A stretch of DNA of 64,000 nt, taken from NCBI RefSeq assembly GCF_000472525.1, contig NZ_AWZT01000012.1, positions 1-64,000 on the forward strand, read 5' to 3'. Source of the DNA: Paraburkholderia dilworthii. Lineage in GTDB: Bacteria > Pseudomonadota > Gammaproteobacteria > Burkholderiales > Burkholderiaceae. Shown here one piece after another: positions 32,671-40,911 of this stretch (its first letter is position 1; each line of letters opens with the position of its first letter). The notes under the pieces are model-generated. The model did no database searches and was not told the DNA's origin. It saw only the letters and a list, made by a program, of their open reading frames with translations. Position numbers and translations under genes: made by a program.

Positions 32671-33495
32671 ATGGACATCAGAGAAATTCAGGCGCTGCAC
32701 GCGCAATATACGGCTCAGCCCGTCATCATCGACCTTGCCCGCCATACCGCGGCCATGCCGCTGCTGCCCGCACCGGAGCGTCCTACGCCCGGTTTGCTTC
32801 CGGCCCGCGCGCTCATGTCGAAGATGCGCAGCGCTGGACGACCCGCATTGCTGGCGCTTGCTATCGCCGCAATCGCCGGTGCAGGTGGCGTGAGCGCCGC
32901 CCGGATCTGGCAGGCGATGCATGCGACGGCTCACGTCCCGCACGACGCGCAGACGCCCGGCCGACCTGCACCAGCAGTGGCCCAGCAGCCCGCATCCGCT
33001 GACATGCCGGTTAGCGCCGCGCCACCTCGACCATTGACCTCCGGCGATCTCGACACTGCGCTGACGGGCGGACGCACACCGCTCTCTCATGTCGACCCAA
33101 AGGCCCTTGCGGTTCCGACGCCAGTAGTAGTGGCGCCCGCGCATGACATACAGCCCACCACAGTGACGCAGGCCGCGGCTTCGCCTATCAGAGCGACACA
33201 CGCGACAGCAGCCGCTAGCCAGACGCAGCCACAAGCTTCTGAATCCGTCGCCGCTCAGCCCGCCCAGCGCCAGGACTCTGCACCCGCCACGCGAGATGCG
33301 GCAAACACCGCAACTAACCCAGCCCCACAGGCCGAGAGTGCGCAGCCTGCGGCGACGCGTCCCGCGTTGCGTCCTCTTCATCACATCAAGCCACACCGCG
33401 AACCGGCTTCTTCTGTGGCCCACGATGCACCCGCAGCGCCACCTGCGCAACCCACCGCACCGGCCACGAAGTCCGGCGATGTTCAACTGTTCTGA
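32671..33495 (+). CDS. Pro/Ala-rich single-pass membrane protein
   Basis: The 274-residue product starts after GGAGAGGAA and has a cytoplasmic-type N-terminus of about 55 residues. A single hydrophobic helix follows (ALLALAIAAIAGAGGVSAA), then a very long periplasmic-type stretch rich in Pro, Ala, Gln and Thr, with no domain signals. Such a design fits a spacer or wall-spanning protein. It lies directly before the bactofilin gene, so the two may work together, though that is inference. Confidence 0.6.
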   Translation: MDIREIQALHAQYTAQPVIIDLARHTAAMPLLPAPERPTPGLLPARALMSKMRSAGRPALLALAIAAIAGAGGVSAARIWQAMHATAHVPHDAQTPGRPAPAVAQQPASADMPVSAAPPRPLTSGDLDTALTGGRTPLSHVDPKALAVPTPVVVAPAHDIQPTTVTQAAASPIRATHATAAASQTQPQASESVAAQPAQRQDSAPATRDAANTATNPAPQAESAQPAATRPALRPLHHIKPHREPASSVAHDAPAAPPAQPTAPATKSGDVQLF

Positions 33496-33506
33496 TGAGG
33501 TCTCCC

Positions 33507-33899
33507 ATGAAATCGCAACCACTTAACGTAACGTTGCTTTCCACCGGACTTTCCATCCACGGAAATGTCATCCTCGACCACGGTCTCAGCAGTTTCGGCA
33601 TTGTCGATGGAAGTGTCGTCTCGAACTCGGGGCTGCTTCACATCGGCCAGGGCGGAATGGTGAAAGGTCAGGTCGAGGGCGAGCACGTACGAATCGACGG
33701 GACGGTCGAGGGCGACGTACACGCGCGAGGCGTGCTCGAAATCAACGGGCGCGTGAAAGGCAACGTCTACTATTACGGGACGATCCGGCTGGGTCCCCGA
33801 GCATCGCTCGAAGGTCAGATCAAGCGCAAGAGCGAACTGACGATCGAAAACTCGAGCAACGTCCAGCAGCTCTCACGTGCGGCCGCCGGCAACACCTGA
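33507..33899 (+). CDS. Bactofilin-family polymer-forming protein
   Basis: The 130-residue product has a right-handed beta-helix pattern: repeating 'HGNVILD', 'GIVDGSVV', 'GMVKGQVEGEHVRIDGTVEGDVHARGVLEINGRVKGNVYYYGTIRLGPRASLEGQI', as in the DUF583/bactofilin family. These proteins self-assemble into filaments and organise envelope-associated structures. The ATG follows GAGG. It is 11 bases after the upstream membrane protein gene and probably cotranscribed with it. A bactofilin on a mobile element is unusual. Confidence 0.8.
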   Translation: MKSQPLNVTLLSTGLSIHGNVILDHGLSSFGIVDGSVVSNSGLLHIGQGGMVKGQVEGEHVRIDGTVEGDVHARGVLEINGRVKGNVYYYGTIRLGPRASLEGQIKRKSELTIENSSNVQQLSRAAAGNT

Positions 33900-33918
33900 G
33901 CACCCCACTTTTCATCAA

Positions 33919-33957
33919 GAAGGGGCGCATCCGGATGGAGCGCCCCTTCTTCTTTTG
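33919..33957 (+). terminator. Rho-independent terminator after the bactofilin gene
   Basis: GAAGGGGCGC and GCGCCCCTTC arms with an ATCCGGATGGA loop form a strong hairpin, followed by TTCTTTT. It lies 20 bases after the stop codon on the plus strand. Confidence 0.75.
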
Positions 33958-33988
33958 GCTACTGCGACGCATGGCGCGATGCATCGAT

Positions 33989-34717
33989 CTAATCCCACAT
34001 CTCCGCGGAACCACGATAGTAGAGTGCCTGATATCCGGGCATGTGGACGACATGCCTGCGGCGATCAACGGTCAGCCCGCGGGCTTCGAGCCACAGTGCG
34101 AGCCATTCAAGCGTTCGCTCCAGCGCGTATTTGTTGGCATCACGAACAGCGCGCAAAACGTGGTGGCCGCCGAGGGCCACATACGGAGCAGAGTTACCGA
34201 GGAACACGAACGGGGAATTGAGGTGCGCGCGCTGCCACGCCAGCGCAAATAGTTCAGCCATTTCCGTCACCGCGATGAACGGCACGGTGTCCGTTTCCGC
34301 GATACCGGTGTCCTGTTGCCGCGAAGGGAAGGAAACCCGCTCGTCCAGCCTCGATCCGTATGCTTCCAGCACGGGCCGGTTCGCCCGGCGCCACCCCTCG
34401 ATTACATCCTGGCTTACCCCGGTGCGCACCCGCAAGCTCTCGTCGAGCCACGCCAGGCACTGACGACTGGACGTGAGACAGAAGCCGGCGACTGCGAGCG
34501 GGGCCCAATCGTCGCGACCGAGGGCGTAGTGGAAGTCTTCCCCATCAGAGTGCCAGTAGCACTGGGCGTCTGCGCTAGCGCGCCCATAGTCGAATTCCCG
34601 GATGGAGAGCCGATGGAGCGCAGGCGGTTCTACCGCGGGTTGTTGCGCGTCCTCCGGGACAATCCTTAGGGACGACGCCGGTACGTAACCCAGCACGCCG
34701 AACAGGCGGTTCAGCAT
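33989..34717 (-). CDS. Hypothetical protein downstream of the UvrD-like helicase
   Basis: The 242-residue product starts MLNRLFGVLGYVP with GGAG in the overlapping upstream region; a start 4 codons earlier is also possible. It has FDYGRASADAQCYWHSD and FALAWQRAHLNSPFVFLGNS. The end is HMPGYQALYYRGSAEMWD. No family is recognised. Sixteen bases separate it from the helicase stop, so it is probably in the same operon. Confidence 0.5.
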   Translation of the reverse strand: MLNRLFGVLGYVPASSLRIVPEDAQQPAVEPPALHRLSIREFDYGRASADAQCYWHSDGEDFHYALGRDDWAPLAVAGFCLTSSRQCLAWLDESLRVRTGVSQDVIEGWRRANRPVLEAYGSRLDERVSFPSRQQDTGIAETDTVPFIAVTEMAELFALAWQRAHLNSPFVFLGNSAPYVALGGHHVLRAVRDANKYALERTLEWLALWLEARGLTVDRRRHVVHMPGYQALYYRGSAEMWD

Positions 34718-34733
34718 TGACAGCTCCATTGAG

Positions 34734-36425
34734 TCAGCGAACCTCAGATTCGATGACGAATCGTGAGACCGGGTTCTTCTTGATCGTAGCGATGGTGAGT
34801 GTGTCCCGAGCGCGCGTCATGGCGACATAAAAAAGCCGACGCTCTTCCGATTCAGTACCTTTCTCGTCGGGAACCACGCCTTCCTCGGCGCGAGTGATCC
34901 ACACGTGATCCCATTCAAGTCCCTTCGAGCTGTGCATGGTCGTGAGCACCAGTGCACCGTCCGCTGGCTTGTTGTTGTCACGTTTCAGATACTCGATGCG
35001 CTCGCCAAACGTCCCGGTCAGGCGCGACAGTACATCGTATGTTGCCTGGATCGCGCGCTTCGCATGATCGTCCCGGGCGTAAGTCATCATCATTTCCAGG
35101 ACCCCGTCGAGCGCCAGCGAATAGAACTTGCGCTCGGACATCTGCGTCCACTCCGCGAGCCGTTTCATGAAAGCGCGATACGCGCTTGCCGTGTCCTCCG
35201 GCAAGCCGAGGCCGACGAGGTCCTTTTTTGCTCGCTGGATAAGCTCCGCGCCCATGTCCCGGTGCAGTGCACTGAGATGCGTCGAGCTCATACCGGTGTA
35301 CCCGAGCACCGCGTCCAGCCCATTCTGCTTGCGCCCCTCGACTACCAGCAGCAGGTTGCACATCAGCGCGCCCTGAGGCCGGTTGAGCACAGAACTACCG
35401 GAGGCACGGTAGTAAGGCACACCGTGAGAGCGACAAACGGCTTCGATCGGGTCGAGAATGCGGTTGGTGCGCGCGAGAATCGCGCACGAGTTACCCGCGC
35501 CGAGTTGGGGTTGGAGTTGCTCGACTGCGGCCACAGCGTCTGCGTACTCATCGTCAAAGCGGCGCGTGGCAATCGCGCCTCCGGCGCCGCGTTCAGCCCG
35601 CAGCACCTTCGCCACGCGCTCGACGTTGTTCCGGATGACCCGATCGGCCGCCGACAGGATTTCAGTGCGGCAGCGGTAATTGCTACCCAGCACGACGCGT
35701 TGGGCGCTGAATGATTCTGCGAAGGTCTCCATTCCGCGGAACCCGAGCGCGGCGCGAAAGCCGTAGATGCTCTGGTCATCGTCACCGACGACCGTGACGT
35801 TCGCGCCCGCGCTTGCGTGAAGCTCGACCCACCGATATTGCAGCGGGTCCGTATCCTGGAATTCGTCAACGAGCAGATCGGTGAACCGGTATGGTTCGAT
35901 GTCCCCGCTTTCCATGCCAGCCACGGACAGTCGCAGCATGTCCTGAAAGTCGATCTTGCCGTTACGCGTGAGCGCTTCCTGATAGGCATGGTACAGCTGG
36001 GCGTCGGGGCTGTTGGCATCCACGCGCCCAAAGTTGGTCTTGATCCGTTCGATGACCGGAATCACCTCGTCGACCTTCCATTGAAGCCCAAGCTCCGCGA
36101 GAACGCGCGCGAGAAGACCTGCGCGGTCCCCATCCGTCGCAATATCGCGTTTGCCCAGCTGTCGGTTCGCGAGCGAATGGAACGTCCCCGCGATCAGCCG
36201 GCTTCTCGCGCCGCCACCGGCCAATGCGAGAATCCGGTCGCGCAGCTCCACGGCCGCATCCTTGCTGAACGTCACCGCGCCGACAACTGCGTGCGGATCG
36301 GCAAGAAGCAATGCTGCCTTCGCGGCAATAGTCTTAGTCTTGCCCGCGCCCGGACATGCAATGGCGACACAGTGCCGGCGAAGTTCCGCCACCTCGCGCT
36401 GCTGCGGATTGAGCCCATCAAGCAT
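34734..36425 (-). CDS. UvrD/PcrA-type superfamily 1 DNA helicase
   Basis: The 563-residue product contains the Walker A motif ACPGAGKT (residues about 23-30). It also contains AGTFHSLANRQL, LLVDEFQDTDP (DExx-type), VGDDDQSIYGFRAA, TTMHSSKGLEWDHVW and RRLFYVAMTRARD, all in the order of a UvrD-type 3'-5' DNA helicase. It is shorter than UvrD itself (about 720 residues), as in many element-borne helicases. It should act in replication or conjugation of the element or in repair. The plus-strand gene pair 32671-33899 lies just downstream. Confidence 0.9.
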   Translation of the reverse strand: MLDGLNPQQREVAELRRHCVAIACPGAGKTKTIAAKAALLLADPHAVVGAVTFSKDAAVELRDRILALAGGGARSRLIAGTFHSLANRQLGKRDIATDGDRAGLLARVLAELGLQWKVDEVIPVIERIKTNFGRVDANSPDAQLYHAYQEALTRNGKIDFQDMLRLSVAGMESGDIEPYRFTDLLVDEFQDTDPLQYRWVELHASAGANVTVVGDDDQSIYGFRAALGFRGMETFAESFSAQRVVLGSNYRCRTEILSAADRVIRNNVERVAKVLRAERGAGGAIATRRFDDEYADAVAAVEQLQPQLGAGNSCAILARTNRILDPIEAVCRSHGVPYYRASGSSVLNRPQGALMCNLLLVVEGRKQNGLDAVLGYTGMSSTHLSALHRDMGAELIQRAKKDLVGLGLPEDTASAYRAFMKRLAEWTQMSERKFYSLALDGVLEMMMTYARDDHAKRAIQATYDVLSRLTGTFGERIEYLKRDNNKPADGALVLTTMHSSKGLEWDHVWITRAEEGVVPDEKGTESEERRLFYVAMTRARDTLTIATIKKNPVSRFVIESEVR

Positions 36426-36437
36426 TGAAGGCTCCGG

Positions 36438-37307
36438 TTAGCGGCCCCGCACCGTCGTCATCAGGCGCAAGTGGGTCATGTAGCCGCGCACACCGACTGG
36501 ATGGAACTTGCGCAGGAAGCGGGTGGTTTCCTCGTCCACGTCCGACTGATCGCGCACGCCGTTCCAGACCAGGAAGTCGAAGTGATCCATCACTTTGTCG
36601 AACTTCAGCAGGAGCGAGAGAACGCGCATGGAGAAACGCGAGTAGGCTTCGACCTGGATATCGAGCGAAGGCTTCGTGACCGTGGGCGCGAACACAATGT
36701 CGCCCTGCTCCTTCATTCTGCCCTCCGTCTTCTCGCGAAACCCAGCAGCTACGTTCAGTTGCTCTTCGACGTAGGCTTCAAGTTCGCCGACCTGTTTTTC
36801 AAACCAGGCGGTGACGGTGCCGAGATCTTCCGTGCCGAAGGTGGATCGGCCAAAGCGCTGCAGATTGATGCTCATGCGGTTCAGATACGGCCACCACTGC
36901 TCGAACAGCGGTTTGAGACGGGTATGGTTCAGCCGCACGGTGGCCTGCACGACGGCAGCGCCGGACAACTGCCTGTTCATCAGTTCGCGGCCGATCTCCC
37001 GGCGGCGCTGCACGATCGCTACGCGCTCTGCCGGCGAGAGTTCGCGGAACAGCTTTCGTGTACGCGCGACCTGTTCGCGCTTTTCCGCGGCTTCCGACTC
37101 GCTGATCATCCCTTCCTTCTGAAGGGTGTTTGCAGCGTCCTCCATCTGCTGGAGTTCGGCCTCGATTTCACCGCCGTCCGCGCCGTCGGTGACCAGGCTC
37201 GCCGGCTCGACCGGGGTTGCATCTCCCGCGGCCGCGATAACACCCACTGGCTTTTCAACAGGTTCAGTGACGGCGTCTGGCTTCGACTCTTCGGTGATGG
37301 CGCTCAT
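36438..37307 (-). CDS. PFL_4669/AcaB-like integrative-element protein
   Basis: The 289-residue product starts MSAITEESKPDAVTEP after GGGACAC and has an acidic N-terminus (TDGADGGEIEAELQQMEDAA). The C-terminal half (from about residue 115) includes VRLNHTRLKPLFEQWWPYL, FAPTVTKPSLDIQVEAYSRFSMRVLSLLLKFDKV and FLRKFHPVGVRGY. This resembles the PFL_4669 family of integrating conjugative element proteins, which share a fold with AcaB. Its role is unknown. It is 12 bases upstream of the helicase gene in transcription order. Confidence 0.45.
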   Translation of the reverse strand: MSAITEESKPDAVTEPVEKPVGVIAAAGDATPVEPASLVTDGADGGEIEAELQQMEDAANTLQKEGMISESEAAEKREQVARTRKLFRELSPAERVAIVQRRREIGRELMNRQLSGAAVVQATVRLNHTRLKPLFEQWWPYLNRMSINLQRFGRSTFGTEDLGTVTAWFEKQVGELEAYVEEQLNVAAGFREKTEGRMKEQGDIVFAPTVTKPSLDIQVEAYSRFSMRVLSLLLKFDKVMDHFDFLVWNGVRDQSDVDEETTRFLRKFHPVGVRGYMTHLRLMTTVRGR

Positions 37308-37676
37308 ATTTGTGTCCCTTGGTAAGTGCACGCGCCCGCGCGCGGCATGAACTCTATTGTTTGCGCGGCAGACGTTGATCGCCGGGTAAAACGTGGTCAA
37401 TTTCTAGCCGCTTTAACGGCAGCTCATCGTTGGACGGCTTCGTAGCGACGAACGGGAAGGCAGCGCGCACTTTACGCAACGGCGTTCGATGGGGGCGTTC
37501 GAAGGGGGCCTACGATATGAGGGAGTTTGTGGTCGGCGTGCAACCGACTAACAGGCGCGAAAAGCGAAGGAGGGTCGGGACAGGGATTGATAGGTGCAAA
37601 AACACGTCTCGGGCGAGCCGGCTAACGGACCTAACTGGGAAAGCTACAGAAAACCGTATAGCTTTCCCCGGTGTTT
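37308..37676. other. Intergenic stretch with a hairpin
   Basis: No gene is supported in these 370 bases. It lies between the gene at 36438 and the DUF4400-like gene and contains the hairpin at 37638-37669. No leader of the kind found elsewhere in the element was recognised before the gene at 37307. Confidence 0.4.
37638..37669 (-). terminator. Hairpin after the DUF4400-like gene
   Basis: On the minus strand GGGAAAGCTA and TAGCTTTCCC pair around a 12-base loop, just 8 bases after the stop codon. There is no T-run, so it may end transcription weakly or protect the mRNA end. Confidence 0.4.
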
Positions 37677-38282
37677 CTACTGATACGACGAGGCCGCTTT
37701 CCACAAAAGCGCGCCTAGGATCGCGGCGACCGCAATCCAGCACTGCGCGTAGATCGGAACCGGCAGGACCAGCACGGCGAACGAAACGCCGAACACGAGC
37801 AGGATGCCATGCCCGGCCAGATGGAACGACAGCGGGCTAGCGAAGCCCGCGGCCGATGCCTTGATCTTGCGCCGGACCGTACCGTCGACGAAGGCGGCAA
37901 CACAGAACACGAGCGTGCCGAGAACGAACAGCTTCATCACGGTCGCGCGATAGACCACGCGGTAGATCTCCAGCCAGAAGTTGTGCACCCAGGCTTGCGC
38001 GAGGTCCGACATGCCACCATCACTGATTTCTCCGCTGCCGGCCGCGTTCATGGTCGACCGCACGAGACCGCTTTGCACAAACCAGCGCCTGAAACGGGCA
38101 TTGGTCAGAGCCACGGCCTCGTCCGCCCGGTCAGCCCCGACTATCGAGACCACCGACTTTACCTCCTCGTCCTTGATCGAAAACCATGAACGGTCGGGTA
38201 TTGCAGGCATGACCAGTACCGCTATCAGCGGCACGAAGAAGAACCACCACTTTATGTGGGATACAAAGCGGCTACTGGCCAT
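37677..38282 (-). CDS. DUF4400-like membrane protein of conjugative elements
   Basis: The 201-residue product starts MASSRFVSHIKWWFFFVPLI, a membrane anchor. It has further hydrophobic segments (KLFVLGTLVFCVAAFVDG and GHGILLVFGVSFAVLVLPVPIYAQCW). The order and the 'FRRWFVQSGLVRS' segment resemble DUF4400/PFL_4697-type ICE proteins. It overlaps the preceding gene by 11 bases. It is likely part of the transfer region. Confidence 0.55.
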   Translation of the reverse strand: MASSRFVSHIKWWFFFVPLIAVLVMPAIPDRSWFSIKDEEVKSVVSIVGADRADEAVALTNARFRRWFVQSGLVRSTMNAAGSGEISDGGMSDLAQAWVHNFWLEIYRVVYRATVMKLFVLGTLVFCVAAFVDGTVRRKIKASAAGFASPLSFHLAGHGILLVFGVSFAVLVLPVPIYAQCWIAVAAILGALLWKAASSYQ

Positions 38283-38559
38283 AGGTGTGGACACCCCATT
38301 CCAGCAGGTTCGTGACGATCCTCGCGAGAATGTAGATCGGGAACGCGACGAGCCCGCTTAGCCCCAGCCAGAAGTGCGCAGGCCGGCGCGTGACGAACAG
38401 GGCCAGCGCGTAGACCATCGCGCCGCTGCCCCTGGAAAATTCAGCGGGCCTCGGCGCGTCGACCTCGTCCTGTGCCCTCGCTGTGGACATCGCGCGCCGA
38501 GCGACGTCCGACTCAACCCGCGACAGCTTGGCTATCAGGAAAAGTGTGGGCGACATCAT
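38272..38559 (-). CDS. Small membrane protein
   Basis: The 95-residue product ends with a membrane segment, FWLGLSGLVAFPIYILARIV, and an ALALFVTRR helix before it. A start with GAGGACT exists at 38559, which overlaps the end of the upstream gene by 47 bases. An internal ATG at 38490 (MSTARAQDEVD) would avoid this overlap. The gene overlaps the DUF4400-like start by 11 bases. No family is recognised. Confidence 0.5.
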   Translation of the reverse strand: MMSPTLFLIAKLSRVESDVARRAMSTARAQDEVDAPRPAEFSRGSGAMVYALALFVTRRPAHFWLGLSGLVAFPIYILARIVTNLLEWGVHTYGQ

Positions 38560-39031
38560 AGTCCTCGAAATAGAGCCTGAAATGCTCGCCGGTCAGTGCG
38601 CGAGCCGCTAGCTGGAAAGCAGCGGAACGCTGCGTGACGGACTCCGGGCATTGCTCGTCGACCATTTCGGTGCCGAGCGCCACGTGCCGCGCCTCGAACT
38701 GCGTGACCGGCTCAAGCATCGGCGGCCATACGTGATAGCGCTCGCCGTCCCGGGCGACGTACCGGCGCGCGTAAAGCAGATGCGCGCCCGCGAACAGACC
38801 CTGCATGAATGCCACATGCGGGTTCCCCGTCTTTCGCGTCCGTTTGTACGCCGCGAGGCCACCGTCGAGCATCTCCTTGACGAGCGGTTCTGACTCGCCA
38901 ATGAACTTCTCCCCGATGAAATCGGCCACACGTGCGCAGGCGAGCTCAAGCTCCGGCGCCACCGTGAATACCGGGACGAGGCGGGACGATAGCTTGTAGT
39001 CGCGGATGATTTTTTTGAATACGGCAGACAT
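38513..39031 (-). CDS. Hypothetical protein before the coupling protein gene
   Basis: The 172-residue product starts MSAVFKKIIRDYKLSSRLV, 8 bases after the coupling protein stop, so it belongs to the transfer operon. It contains LACARVADFIGEKFIGESEP and AFMQGLFAGAHLLYARRYVAR, and ends FPDSQAVAG. No membrane segment or family is recognised. A helper role in transfer is inference from position only. Confidence 0.55.
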   Translation of the reverse strand: MSAVFKKIIRDYKLSSRLVPVFTVAPELELACARVADFIGEKFIGESEPLVKEMLDGGLAAYKRTRKTGNPHVAFMQGLFAGAHLLYARRYVARDGERYHVWPPMLEPVTQFEARHVALGTEMVDEQCPESVTQRSAAFQLAARALTGEHFRLYFEDYDVAHTFPDSQAVAG

Positions 39032-39039
39032 GCGTTTGG

Positions 39040-40911
39040 TTAGCCTTGAAGGATTGGAATACGTCCCTGATACACAGCTGCGCCCGAGATGCGCATGAAG
39101 TACTGCAGGTTCGGAAGTTTATGTATCAGGCCAGTGGGAATCAGAGGAGCCTTCTCCAGTTGTAGCGAACGGGAAACCCCGCCGGTGAACTCACCGATGT
39201 GAGCCTCACTGCCGGTGCTCGTGCTGCCAGTGATCGTCATGTTCCGAATGGCGGTTTCACCGACCTTGTCCGAGAACCACTGCGCTGTATCACTGTCCTC
39301 CAAGCGTAGAATGATCTGGTTGTTCAAATTGCCCAAAACCTGCAACATCTTCGCGGCATTTCCAAGGCGAGCCTCCAGGTCCGCCCGTGCCTGAAAGGCG
39401 ACGAACGCCTTGAAGCCGGCGCCCCGCCCCTTGTTCAATATCTGGATCACCTGTTCGTTGATCGCCTCCGCGATTTCATCGATGATGAGGACCACCTCGG
39501 GTGGCGAATCGTAGAAGTTATAGATCGAGCCGCACACTGCCGCCACGTCGGAAAGGATCATCGATGCGATCGCCTTCTGGACGATGTTGTTCGACAGCGA
39601 ATCCAGGCCCATATAAAAGACGGCCTTCTGCTTGATAATCTTGTCGATATCCCAGATCTCACGCTCGTCGTCAAAGTCGTCGGCCTTAGGCGCGAGCATC
39701 AATCCGGTCTCGCCGGTGGCAAGCATCTGCAGCAGAGGAAGGGCCGACGCAATGATGCGCATGTAGTGCTCGCGGTCGTGCACGTGGGTCGCGATCAAAC
39801 CGTCGATCGCTTCATGACCGCGCTCATGCGCCGCAAACCGCGCGGTGTACAGCGCGATCATGGCGTCGATAGGCCCGGCGCCGTTGTTGCGCGCGCCCTG
39901 GCGAGTCGTTTCCGTTGCGACCTGCTCTTCCCAGTCCGATAGCCCCTGCTCCACGAAAAAGCGCCTCAGGCTTTTCTCAAGCAGTGTGGTGATCCCCGAC
40001 TGCGCATACTTCAGGATGGAGCGCAAAGTCGGCTTGTCGCCGATGTACAGTTCGCCCTTGACGGCGCGGTCGATGAACAGGAACGCAAAATCGCGGAATG
40101 GCCCCTCTTCCATCAATTGCGCGATCCGGCTCGGAATTTCCGAGGGCTGCGACCAGTTCTCGATGGGATTCAGGCGGATCGACTCTGACGGCTTGGCCTG
40201 ATTGAAGTACAGAAACTTGCGACCGGATCGCGCGCACTCCTTCTCGACCCGGCGCTTCCACTCGGCGTCGTTCTTCGGGTCTACGATGATCAGCACGTCG
40301 CCCAGGTGAATGACCTGCGTGGATATCACCTCGTATGTGCGCGTCTTGCCGGCACCGGTCGTGCCTCCCACCAGGGTGTGGCCGCCCATCGCCTTGTAGT
40401 GGAACGGAACGAGCGCCTTCTTCGGTTCCATGCCGTGTATCCACGAAGAACCCTGAGGCATGACATCGCGAATACTGTCTTTGGGAGCGAAGATGCCCTC
40501 GATCGCTTCCTCGATCCTGCGACCCGTCTTCGTCTTGTTCAGCCATCGCGGCAGGCCCGGTATGTCAGTCGTCGGCATGCGCAGGATGTCGTGCGCGATC
40601 TGGCAATGCTTCTGGGTCCATTCGTAGCCGATGCCCAGGTACATTGAGTTCGCCTCTTCGCGCATGCGCTTCTGGACCTGCAGCAGCTTGGGCACCTGCA
40701 GCGTAGTGAGCCACTTGGTCGAAATCGCCATGCGGAACTTGAGCGCGCTCCAGATCTGCAGGGAGCGCACCAGCAGGAACGAGAGACCAACGAGCATGAA
40801 TGCCCACGCGTACGGCATGCCCGAGAGCGGCAGTAAAACGCACGCAGCGAGCCAGAAGACAGCCGCGCGGAACTCGTATATCGGTCGGAAGTGGTTGATG
40901 TAACTTGTCAC
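39040..40911 (-). CDS. TraD/VirD4-type coupling ATPase
   Basis: The 623-residue product has an N-terminal double membrane anchor (AAVFWLAACVLLPLSGMPYAWAFMLVGLSFLLV). The P-loop GGTTGAGKTR lies near residue 185, VLIIDEIAEAI (Walker B) near 480, and GRGAGFKAFVAFQARADLEARLG further on. It matches TraD-type coupling proteins of integrative and conjugative elements, which hand DNA to the type IV secretion channel. It overlaps the relaxase-like gene by 4 bases. It completes the transfer operon at its left end. Confidence 0.85.
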   Translation of the reverse strand: MTSYINHFRPIYEFRAAVFWLAACVLLPLSGMPYAWAFMLVGLSFLLVRSLQIWSALKFRMAISTKWLTTLQVPKLLQVQKRMREEANSMYLGIGYEWTQKHCQIAHDILRMPTTDIPGLPRWLNKTKTGRRIEEAIEGIFAPKDSIRDVMPQGSSWIHGMEPKKALVPFHYKAMGGHTLVGGTTGAGKTRTYEVISTQVIHLGDVLIIVDPKNDAEWKRRVEKECARSGRKFLYFNQAKPSESIRLNPIENWSQPSEIPSRIAQLMEEGPFRDFAFLFIDRAVKGELYIGDKPTLRSILKYAQSGITTLLEKSLRRFFVEQGLSDWEEQVATETTRQGARNNGAGPIDAMIALYTARFAAHERGHEAIDGLIATHVHDREHYMRIIASALPLLQMLATGETGLMLAPKADDFDDEREIWDIDKIIKQKAVFYMGLDSLSNNIVQKAIASMILSDVAAVCGSIYNFYDSPPEVVLIIDEIAEAINEQVIQILNKGRGAGFKAFVAFQARADLEARLGNAAKMLQVLGNLNNQIILRLEDSDTAQWFSDKVGETAIRNMTITGSTSTGSEAHIGEFTGGVSRSLQLEKAPLIPTGLIHKLPNLQYFMRISGAAVYQGRIPILQG

